Positions 1-5,331 of a stretch of DNA of 10,072 bases are shown one piece after another; position 1 is the stretch's first letter; each line of letters begins with the position of its first letter. The position numbers were made by a program, and so were the translations under genes. This DNA comes from JAOUEA01 sp040882605 (GTDB lineage Bacteria; Actinomycetota; UBA4738; HRBIN12), in NCBI GenBank assembly GCA_040882605.1, contig JBBEAY010000077.1, forward strand, positions 1-10,072, in the 5' to 3' direction. The notes beneath the pieces are model-generated. The model did not search any database, had not been told where the DNA came from, and worked only from the letters and a program-made list of their open reading frames with translations.

Positions 1-29
1 CTTCCCGGGGCCGAAGCCCCAGCATCAAG

Positions 30-413
30 GTGTCCATCGAAGCGGGTCAAGACCAGTTCCTATTGAGCGTGTTGGTCGGCGTCATGCTCATGGTTGGGCT
101 CACCGCTGTCCAAGGTGGAGGAATCATCGAGGTCTCCATCCCGCCGCCGATTGTCGTGCCCGCTCCGGAACCTGATGGAGACCACCCGGCGCCGTGCGAG
201 AGCGGCACGGTGTGCGACGTGGCCGGGCCGATCTATGTGCATGCGCCCCAGCCCGTCCGCACCGAGACCGTCGCGCCGCCTGTGGAGCCAGATGATGCGA
301 TCCAGCCGACGGCTGCGGTGGGGTCGCGTCGGTTCCGCGTCGGGGGCTGCGCTGGCGCCCACCATAAGCACCAGGAGCGGTCCTCCGTTGCACACGTTGC
401 TGCAACACCGTGA
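30..413 (+). CDS. Hypothetical proline-rich, possibly secreted or membrane-anchored protein (may be 5'-partial)
   Basis: I do not recognise this protein. The frame has one hydrophobic stretch near the start (about residues 10-27, around LLSVLVGVMLMVGLTAV). A Pro/Val/Glu-rich segment follows (PPPIVVPAPEPDG and later APPVEPDD), with two cysteines about six residues apart. That layout resembles an exported or single-span protein with a low-complexity linker. The GTG at 30 has no convincing ribosome site, and the frame stays open to the left edge, so the true start may lie outside the window. Codons favour G/C at third positions in the first two thirds, but the last 30 residues look less protein-like. 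It is on the opposite strand to the housekeeping block. A chance ORF is possible. Confidence 0.35.
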   Translation: MSIEAGQDQFLLSVLVGVMLMVGLTAVQGGGIIEVSIPPPIVVPAPEPDGDHPAPCESGTVCDVAGPIYVHAPQPVRTETVAPPVEPDDAIQPTAAVGSRRFRVGGCAGAHHKHQERSSVAHVAATP

Positions 414-756
414 GGTGCTAGGTATTACTGTCATCACTACTAGCACTCTTGCGCCGGGTGGTAGTGTTAGATGGGTTGTGGGGCAGTGAACATGTGCAGA
501 ACTGGGGAAGCGGCTTAGATATATCACCTACACACTCATACCTATGGACCCCGGGTCGCCGGTGCCGGCCCCCCCCTCCCCCCGGGTGATCGTCCGCGGT
601 ACGTAGCTGGAGCGCGGGGACGGTGGGGGGTACAGCATGTTAGGGCAGGGGGTACCCCACCTACCTTGCTATCTGCCTAGCCTCGGGACACCACGGGACA
701 CGACGACCTCGAGCACGAGCACGTCGAACCTGACGCTATCGCTTGCGGTGCAACTG
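414..756. other. Gene-free stretch with inverted repeats and G/C homopolymer tracts
   Basis: No convincing ORF or RNA gene is seen here. It mixes AT-richer patches (about 420-450, 460-480, 515-545) with G/C runs: eight C, one T, six C at 569-583, and six G at 625-630. Inverted repeats present are 415-421 with 440-446 (GTGCTAG/CTAGCAC), 435-442 with 459-466 (eight pairs including one G-T, competing with the first), the palindrome GACCCCGGGTC at 547-557, and 622-628 with 655-661 (GGTGGGG/CCCCACC). The sequence GGGACAC occurs twice about 10 bases apart near 683-700. Seen from the minus strand it is the trailer of the tRNA, so the GGTGGGG/CCCCACC hairpin could end that transcript, but it lacks a U tract. 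Confidence 0.5.
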
Positions 757-830
757 AGCCGGCGGTCGGATTCGAACCGACGACCTACCGATTACAAGTC
801 GGTTGCGCTACCGGACTGCGCCACGCCGGC
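757..830 (-). tRNA. tRNA-Thr (anticodon TGT)
   Basis: Read on the minus strand, the sequence folds as a complete cloverleaf. The acceptor stem is GCCGGCG (830-824) paired with CGCCGGC (764-758). The D arm is GCGC with a nine-base loop, the anticodon arm is ACCGA-CTTGTAA-TCGGT with anticodon TGT, the variable loop has five bases, and the T arm is GTCGG-TTCGAAT-CCGAC. The discriminator base is T at 757, and CCA is not encoded (the next minus-strand bases are CAG). All four stems pair perfectly. It lies about 20 bases after the stop of the upstream membrane-protein gene. tRNA-Thr next to the rlmB block is a familiar actinobacterial arrangement. Confidence 0.97.
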
Positions 831-846
831 GGTGTGGGCGTCGAGG

Positions 847-852
847 ATTCTA
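847..852 (-). promoter_or_regulatory. Candidate -10 box of the tRNA-Thr gene
   Basis: On the minus strand this reads TAGAAT, five of six bases of the consensus TATAAT, and the first three bases are the TAG stop codon of the upstream gene. A start of transcription about seven bases downstream would fall near 840, roughly 10 bases before the mature tRNA 5' end, which is suitable spacing. No good -35 is seen (only TTCGGT with a short spacer). The tRNA could instead be cotranscribed with the upstream genes. Confidence 0.45.
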
Positions 853-1311
853 CCCCTCGAGTGTTCGACCGAAGGCCTCGGCGTTCGTGACGAGCGCGTA
901 AACGACGAATCCGAAGATGGCGATCGTCACCAGACCCCGCGGAGTCCCAAAGGCAGCGAGCCCGCCGGCGATACCGAGCGCCGCCACGACGATGCCGAGC
1001 GTGCGCCCGACCGGCGCGCAGCGCAACACGAGCAGACCGGATCCGACCTCGAGGCAGGCTAGCACCATCGTCACGATCACCGGCAGCGTGGAGCTGCCGT
1101 CGCCTACTCCCTCGATCGTGGCTCCATCTCCTGTCATCAGGATCAGCAGGCCCGCGAACGCCGCGAAGACGCCGGCCACGATCAGCAACACGCCGGCGAT
1201 GGTGATCACCGTCGGCCGGCGACGTGTTCCTCCCATCGGCGCATCGATCACGTGTTCCCACGATTCGAGCGAGCCCGATCGGCCGGGTGGCGGCGGCATC
1301 TGGTGGTCCAT
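850..1311 (-). CDS. Small four-helix integral membrane protein of unknown function
   Basis: Unrecognised 153-residue membrane protein. A proline-rich, cytosolic-looking N-terminus (MDHQMPPPPGRSGSLESWEH) precedes four predicted hydrophobic helices at about residues 33-60, 75-96, 102-121 and 126-143, with an Arg cluster (TRRRP) just before the first helix. No enzyme motif is visible. The ATG at 1311 is chosen because upstream codons of the longer frame overlap rlmB and read as Arg-rich nonsense; its ribosome site is weak, and the ATG at 1299 is an alternative. It starts 38 bases after the rlmB stop, so it may be the last gene of that operon, with tRNA-Thr following. A DoxX-like or generic small membrane family is possible, but nothing in the sequence proves it. 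Confidence 0.7.
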   Translation of the reverse strand: MDHQMPPPPGRSGSLESWEHVIDAPMGGTRRRPTVITIAGVLLIVAGVFAAFAGLLILMTGDGATIEGVGDGSSTLPVIVTMVLACLEVGSGLLVLRCAPVGRTLGIVVAALGIAGGLAAFGTPRGLVTIAIFGFVVYALVTNAEAFGRTLEG

Positions 1312-1349
1312 CGCCGAGGTATCGGCAGATGAACGCCGCGACGTGAGCC

Positions 1350-2147
1350 TCAGCCGCGTGTGGGCACCACGTAGGCGTACAGCACGGCCGCGAGCGACGC
1401 GGCGGCGTTCAGCGACCCGACCTGACCTCGCATGGGAAGCGAGATCAGCTGATCGCAACGTTCTCGGGTGAGTCTGGACATGCCCTCGCCCTCACTGCCG
1501 ATCACCACGGCGACCCGGCCCGGGGGGCACGTCTCGTCGTATACGGTCACGTCGCTGCGCTCGTCGAGCCCGACGACCCAGAAGCCCGCTCCCTGCAGCC
1601 GTTCGATCGCGCGAGCGACGTTCGCCACCCGCGCGTGCGGAAGGTGCACGAGGGCCCCCGCCGATGCGCGCACGGCCGCCGGGGTGACCTCCGCGGCACG
1701 GCGCGTTCGCGTGACCAGCATCGCGGCGCCGGCCGCCTCGGCCGACCTTGCCGCTGCACCCAGGTTCTGCGGGTCGACGATGCCGTCGAGCAACACGACC
1801 AGCCCATCGGCCGCGAACGGGAACGTCGCCAGGTCACGCTCGGTCAACGTGTCGCTCGCGACAGCGCCGACCCTGGCCGCCACCCCCCGATGGTCCTCTG
1901 CGATCGCGTCCAGCGCCGCTCGAGGCACCGTGCGCACGGGCACCCCTCGATAGTCGGCCGCCTCGAGCACGGCCCGCATGCCCTGGGTCATGGCCGGCGA
2001 CGAGACGACCAGCACTTCCGTGACACGACCGCTTCGGATCGCCTCGGCGACGGCGCGACGACCCGCAACCACCTGTGCAGCCGGGGCCGACCGACGATGG
2101 TCTCCGCGGGCGCGCCGGCCCTTCGCCCCGCCACCCTCAGCTCTCAT
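1350..2147 (-). CDS. rlmB: 23S rRNA (guanosine-2'-O-)-methyltransferase, TrmH/RlmB (SPOUT) family
   Basis: Transfers a methyl group from S-adenosylmethionine to a ribose 2'-OH of 23S rRNA (G2251 in E. coli for RlmB). The 265-residue protein has a basic tail, an N-terminal substrate-binding domain starting at about VVAGRRAVAEAI (residues 26-37), and the three SPOUT knot motifs: DPQNLGAAARSAEAAGA (about 125-141), VIGSEGEGMSRL (about 215-226) and ISLPMRGQVGSLNAAASLA (about 235-253). The ATG at 2147 gives a four-base ATGA overlap with the ispF stop, implying translational coupling. A GTG at 2171 would add eight residues. Length is normal for the family. Exact target nucleotide cannot be read from sequence; relatives that confer thiostrepton resistance share these motifs. 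Confidence 0.93.
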   Translation of the reverse strand: MRAEGGGAKGRRARGDHRRSAPAAQVVAGRRAVAEAIRSGRVTEVLVVSSPAMTQGMRAVLEAADYRGVPVRTVPRAALDAIAEDHRGVAARVGAVASDTLTERDLATFPFAADGLVVLLDGIVDPQNLGAAARSAEAAGAAMLVTRTRRAAEVTPAAVRASAGALVHLPHARVANVARAIERLQGAGFWVVGLDERSDVTVYDETCPPGRVAVVIGSEGEGMSRLTRERCDQLISLPMRGQVGSLNAAASLAAVLYAYVVPTRG

Positions 2148-2623
2148 GCGATCACTGCGACGGCCAGACACCCCACGCCGTCGCCCGCGAGCCCAAGGCC
2201 TTCAGGCCTCGTCGCCTTCACCGACACGGCTCCGAGCGGCGCGCCGAGCACCTGCGCGAGCCGGGCTCGCATCTCGTCGCGCCTAGGCGTGATCACGGGA
2301 CGCTCACAGATCACCGTCAGGTCGCACGACCGGAAGGTGAGGCCATGTGCGCCCAGCAGGGCGAGAGTGCGCGTCAAGAGCGTGGCGCCTTCGATACCTT
2401 GGAGACCGGGATCGCTCTCGGGGAAATGCTCCCCCACATCGCCGAGCGCGGCGGCCCCTAACAGGGCGTCGGCGAGGGCATGACAGACAGCATCTCCGTC
2501 GGAATGCCCCTCGAGCCCACGCTCTTCGGCGAAGCGGACGCTTCCCAGCCAGAGCGTGCGGTCGTCGTTCGCCCACGGGTGCACATCGAATCCGAGCCCG
2601 ACCCGGGGCCAGGGCTCATCCAT
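2144..2623 (-). CDS. ispF: 2-C-methyl-D-erythritol 2,4-cyclodiphosphate synthase
   Basis: Cytosolic MEP-pathway enzyme. It converts CDP-methylerythritol 2-phosphate to the cyclic diphosphate, releasing CMP, and is normally a trimer. With the ATG at 2623 the protein has 159 residues, the usual size. Visible motifs are GLGFDVH (zinc ligands D13 and H15), LEGHSDGDAVCHALADALLGAAALGDVGEHFP split across about 37-68 (third zinc ligand H48), and KATRPEGLG at about 136-144. The family usually has KATTTE here, so the second Thr is replaced by Arg. A GGGTGG about eight bases before the ATG is a modest ribosome site; GTG at 2632 is the alternative start. It overlaps the ispD end by eight bases and the rlmB start by four, in pathway order. 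Confidence 0.95.
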   Translation of the reverse strand: MDEPWPRVGLGFDVHPWANDDRTLWLGSVRFAEERGLEGHSDGDAVCHALADALLGAAALGDVGEHFPESDPGLQGIEGATLLTRTLALLGAHGLTFRSCDLTVICERPVITPRRDEMRARLAQVLGAPLGAVSVKATRPEGLGLAGDGVGCLAVAVIA

Positions 2624-3326
2624 GGCTGCCACCCATGCGGGCGTCGGCGTTAGCCAGGTCGAACAGCGTCGTGATCTTCACGTTGCTGGGATCGCCCGGG
2701 ATCGCTGCGATGGCGATGCCGTCGTGCTCGAGCGCCGCCGCGTCGTCGGTCAGCGAGACGCTCGACGAGGTGGCGCGCCCATGTGCCGCCCGCAACACGA
2801 CGACGTCGAACGCCTGAGGGGTCTGCGCCAGACCGAGTCGTTCCCGGTCGAGCGTTCGCACGACCATGCCGTCGACGACGTGCTTGACCGTGTCGGTGAC
2901 GGGAGCGACCGGCACCACACCCGGAGTCCGTTCGCTCACGCCGGCGATGACCGCGGTGAACAGATCGGGGGGTGCGAAGGGCCGGGCCGCGTCGTGTATG
3001 GCGACGACTCGGGTCTCGGTCGGCAGCGCCTCGAGCGCCGCGAGCACCGAGGCTCGGCGGGTCGATCCACCTGTGACCACCACCACCGGCACGCCACAGT
3101 CCTCGACGCACGCACGGGCGCGGTCCTCCCAACCCGCGGGCGCGGTGACCACCACCGAGCTCACGGCCGGAGAAGCGGCCGCCGCGCCTGTCGCGACGGC
3201 CAGGATCGGACGGCCGCCGATCAACAGGAACGCCTTCGGTTCCTCGGCGCCCAACCGGCGCCCGGCGCCGGCGGCCAGCACGATCGCGACGGCGGTGGTG
3301 GGGTGCGACTGCATGCGCGCAAGCAT
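2616..3326 (-). CDS. ispD: 2-C-methyl-D-erythritol 4-phosphate cytidylyltransferase
   Basis: Third MEP-pathway enzyme. It joins methylerythritol 4-phosphate and CTP to give CDP-methylerythritol and diphosphate. The 236-residue protein is full length. It carries the nucleotidyltransferase signature LAAGAGRRLG (17-26) with K31 (EPKAF), GGSTRRAS (86-93), HDAARPF (111-117), TDTVK (144-148), AQTPQAF (167-173), TDDA (193-196) and GDPSNVKITT (211-220, catalytic-type K217). The ATG at 3326 has a GAGAG-type ribosome site about 10 bases upstream; ATG at 3314 is possible. It is 53 bases after the PIN/TRAM gene and overlaps ispF, so the two isoprenoid enzymes are probably made together. Confidence 0.96.
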   Translation of the reverse strand: MLARMQSHPTTAVAIVLAAGAGRRLGAEEPKAFLLIGGRPILAVATGAAAASPAVSSVVVTAPAGWEDRARACVEDCGVPVVVVTGGSTRRASVLAALEALPTETRVVAIHDAARPFAPPDLFTAVIAGVSERTPGVVPVAPVTDTVKHVVDGMVVRTLDRERLGLAQTPQAFDVVVLRAAHGRATSSSVSLTDDAAALEHDGIAIAAIPGDPSNVKITTLFDLANADARMGGSHG

Positions 3327-3379
3327 GCCAGACCGCTCTCGACGATGGGCAGGCCTTATGGATCAGCCGAGGAGCTTGC

Positions 3380-4480
3380 TCAGCCCGGAGAGGAAACAGC
3401 TTGCACGAGCGCCGCGAAGACCATGCGTCCCGTCGTGGTCTGGATCACATTCGTCACCCGGATGTCGGGCGAAGAACCGATCTGGTCGACCGCCTTCTCG
3501 ACCACCACCATCGTGCCGTCGTCGAGGTAGCCCACGGCTTGACCGTGCTCGCGGCCCTCCTTGACCAGACGCACCGAGATCTCGTCACCCGCCGTGTACG
3601 GCACGCGGAACTTCGAAGCCAGCGCATTGATCTGCGCGACAGGCACCCTGAGGGCTTCAGCGACCTTCGCGAGGTTGTGGTCGACGGTGATGAGCGACGC
3701 TCCTCGCTCACGCGCGAGCCGTACAAGCGCAGCGTCGACGTCGTTCACCCCGGCTTCCTCAACGAGTTGGAACTGGATCGTGGGCGCCTTCTGCAGCTCC
3801 ACCAGCACATCGAGCCCGCGACGACCGCGGGTGCGGCGGCGCGGGTCGCTGGAGTCACTGATCGCCTGCAGCTCCCGTAACACCCCGTCATGCAGCAGCA
3901 CTGTGCCACTCACGAACCCGGTCGCGACCAGGTCGAGCACGCGTCCGTCGATCAACGCGCTCGTGTCGAGCACATGCAGGTCGCCGCGAGCGGCGACCGA
4001 GGCTCGTGGCTTCATGCCGACCAGGCCGAAGATGTCCTCATGTTTGGCCTCGCCGACGCGGAACCCGAGCGACGCGCAGACCAGATACACGAACGCGATC
4101 GCCGGCCATGCCGCTCCGCTCGGCACGAGCAGCAACGGGATCATGACCAGGCCGGCGACCACCAGCCCCACGATGAGGCCGACGACTCCACCCGCGAGCT
4201 GGGGCGCCGGCCTGCGATGAAGCTCGCGTTCCAGGCCGCCTACCGCTCGCAGCGTCAGACGCCCTACGATGCCTCCGATCACGAAGCCGACGCCGGCGCC
4301 CAGGAAGATGAAGGCCAGAGCGCGGCTCGTGCTCTCCGCCGCCACGGTGCCCCCCACGAGGAAGCCGCCGGTCGCGAGGAGCGCGATGAAGATCAGGCGC
4401 ACGCCTTCGACGAGGTAGCCGCGCATCGCGCCACCCCGCGGGTCCTGCTCACGCCCTTGCTCGCGCCCTTGCTCGTTCAT
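3380..4480 (-). CDS. YacL-type membrane protein with PIN and TRAM domains
   Basis: Predicted membrane-anchored nuclease-like protein of 366 residues. The N-terminus has a hydrophilic tail with a repeated Glu-Gln-Gly-Arg unit, then four helices at about 28-48, 54-75, 95-119 and 124-140. A PIN domain follows (about 168-285) with the expected acidic residues: D172 (LDTSALIDGR), E203 (RELQ), D247/D249 (NDVDAAL) and D267 (TVDHN). A C-terminal TRAM-like RNA-binding region covers about 291-360. The ATG at 4480 is preferred because GGAG lies seven bases upstream; upstream in-frame codons look non-coding. The family's substrate is not established. First gene of the probable operon with ispD, as yacL is in Bacillus. 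All acidic residues are present, so nuclease activity is plausible but inferred. Confidence 0.88.
   Translation of the reverse strand: MNEQGREQGREQDPRGGAMRGYLVEGVRLIFIALLATGGFLVGGTVAAESTSRALAFIFLGAGVGFVIGGIVGRLTLRAVGGLERELHRRPAPQLAGGVVGLIVGLVVAGLVMIPLLLVPSGAAWPAIAFVYLVCASLGFRVGEAKHEDIFGLVGMKPRASVAARGDLHVLDTSALIDGRVLDLVATGFVSGTVLLHDGVLRELQAISDSSDPRRRTRGRRGLDVLVELQKAPTIQFQLVEEAGVNDVDAALVRLARERGASLITVDHNLAKVAEALRVPVAQINALASKFRVPYTAGDEISVRLVKEGREHGQAVGYLDDGTMVVVEKAVDQIGSSPDIRVTNVIQTTTGRMVFAALVQAVSSPG
4452..4475. repeat. In-frame 12-base tandem repeat (two copies)
   Basis: CGCCCTTGCTCG occurs twice back to back, just inside the start of the PIN/TRAM gene. On the coding strand it encodes the repeated Gly-Arg-Glu-Gln unit, with a third partial, diverged copy on the C-terminal side. 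Being a multiple of three, a slip would change tail length without breaking the frame. Confidence 0.8.
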
Positions 4481-4609
4481 GGGATCTCCGCTCCACCTCC
4501 TCGGCGCGTCGACGGTCGCTCGGCCAGCGAGCAGGCTGAACGAACCTGGTGCTGAGAGAGGCATCGGCGCATGGGACAAACGCCTGTAGGAGACTCGAGA
4601 GAAGGGCGA

Positions 4610-4628
4610 GCTCGGGACAGGCCCGAGC
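4610..4628 (-). terminator. Terminator-like hairpin after carD
   Basis: A perfect seven-pair stem (GCTCGGG at 4610-4616 with CCCGAGC at 4622-4628) with a five-base loop lies about 10 bases past the carD stop. On the minus strand it is followed by a pyrimidine-rich but not U-only tract (CCCTTCTCTC). Actinobacterial terminators often lack a clean U tract. It would separate carD from the PIN/TRAM-ispD operon, though no clear promoter was found between the hairpin and that operon. Confidence 0.5.
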
Positions 4629-4637
4629 GATGGAACG

Positions 4638-5144
4638 TCAGACGGCGGCGATCTTCTCGCCGTGGGCGTCGTCGAGGACCTCGTCGATCATGACCTCGGC
4701 GTCGTCCTCGGACTTGCCCGTGGCGTGTGACAGCTCGGAGATCAAGATCTGACGGGCCTTGGTGATCATGCGCTTCTCACCGGCCGACAGGCCCTTCTCG
4801 CGGTCGCGGATCGAGAGGTTCCGCAGCACCTCGGCCACCTGGTACGGGTCGCCCGAGTGCAGCTTCTCCATGTTGTTCTTGAAGCGGCGGCTCCAGTTGG
4901 CGGCCATCGAGGATTCCTCTTCGGTGAGCACCTTGAGGACCTTCTTGACCTCGGCCTTGCTCACGACCGAGCGCAGCCCGACCTGATCGGTCGAATCGGT
5001 CGGGATCATCAGCGTCAGATCACCGTAGGCCACACGCAGTACTAGATACGTGCGTGTCTCGCCCAGGAACTCCTTCTCTCGCAACTCTTCTATGACAGCA
5101 GCTCCGTGCTCCGGATGCACAACGGTATCGCCCTTACGGAACAC
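4638..5144 (-). CDS. carD: CarD-family RNA polymerase-binding transcription regulator
   Basis: CarD binds the RNA polymerase beta subunit through its N-terminal Tudor-like domain and stabilises open promoter complexes, notably at rRNA promoters in mycobacteria. The 168-residue product has the RNA-polymerase interaction domain (FRKGDTVVHPEHGAAVIEE, then YLVLRVAYGDLTLMIP) and the helical DNA-binding domain. In the latter, NWSRRFKNNMEKL holds W84, equivalent to the minor-groove wedge Trp near residue 85 of the mycobacterial protein, followed by GLSAGEKRMITKARQIL. I chose the GTG at 5144 because GGAGG lies four bases upstream and the protein then starts as mycobacterial CarD does; the longer GTG start at 5177 adds 11 unconserved residues. 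Candidate promoter and terminator flank it, so it is probably monocistronic. Confidence 0.95.
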   Translation of the reverse strand: MFRKGDTVVHPEHGAAVIEELREKEFLGETRTYLVLRVAYGDLTLMIPTDSTDQVGLRSVVSKAEVKKVLKVLTEEESSMAANWSRRFKNNMEKLHSGDPYQVAEVLRNLSIRDREKGLSAGEKRMITKARQILISELSHATGKSEDDAEVMIDEVLDDAHGEKIAAV

Positions 5145-5193
5145 GGAACCTCCAAAGAAGTAGGCAGACGGGGTCACGCTGACTCGCCCAGGA

Positions 5194-5223
5194 AGGGTAG
5201 CACGAAGGGGTCTTGCGGCGCAA
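5194..5223 (-). promoter_or_regulatory. Candidate carD promoter
   Basis: On the minus strand, TTGCGC (5223-5218) and TACCCT (5199-5194) are 18 bases apart. The -10 is preceded by TG one base away (TGCTACCCT), an extended -10. Transcription would begin near 5187, leaving a leader of about 43 bases that contains the GGAGG site. The gap between radA and carD is otherwise non-coding. Confidence 0.5.
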
Positions 5224-5300
5224 CCTAAATCCGCAGGTCAGAGGGCTGATTCCGAGCCTGGAGATGACTCATCCGGCCTAGGCTGAATGACGATTCAACG

Positions 5301-5329
5301 CCATGTCGGCTGTAGAGCCGCGTGCATGG
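5301..5329 (-). terminator. Hairpin just after radA, possible terminator
   Basis: Two stacked five-pair stems, CCATG/CATGG (5301-5305 with 5325-5329) and CGGCT/AGCCG (5307-5311 with 5316-5320), share a four-base loop and an asymmetric internal loop. It starts two bases after the radA stop. No U tract follows, so it may only slow or protect transcripts. Confidence 0.4.
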
Positions 5330-5331
5330 TT

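Noticed and set aside
60..527. Minus-strand ORF of 155 codons near the left edge
   Set aside because: His/Arg-rich with no protein-like pattern; reads as the shadow of the plus-strand proline-rich frame plus non-coding DNA.
734..744. Eleven-base sequence shared (inverted) with the leader hairpin at 6765-6775
   Set aside because: A single short match between unrelated contexts without flanking similarity; likely chance.
2556..3530. Plus-strand ORF of 324 codons opposite ispD
   Set aside because: Arg/His/Gly-rich low-information antisense frame; ispD signatures cover the same DNA.
5145..5177. Eleven-residue N-terminal extension of CarD from the GTG at 5177
   Set aside because: The GGAGG site sits inside it and correctly serves the GTG at 5144, which also matches the family start.
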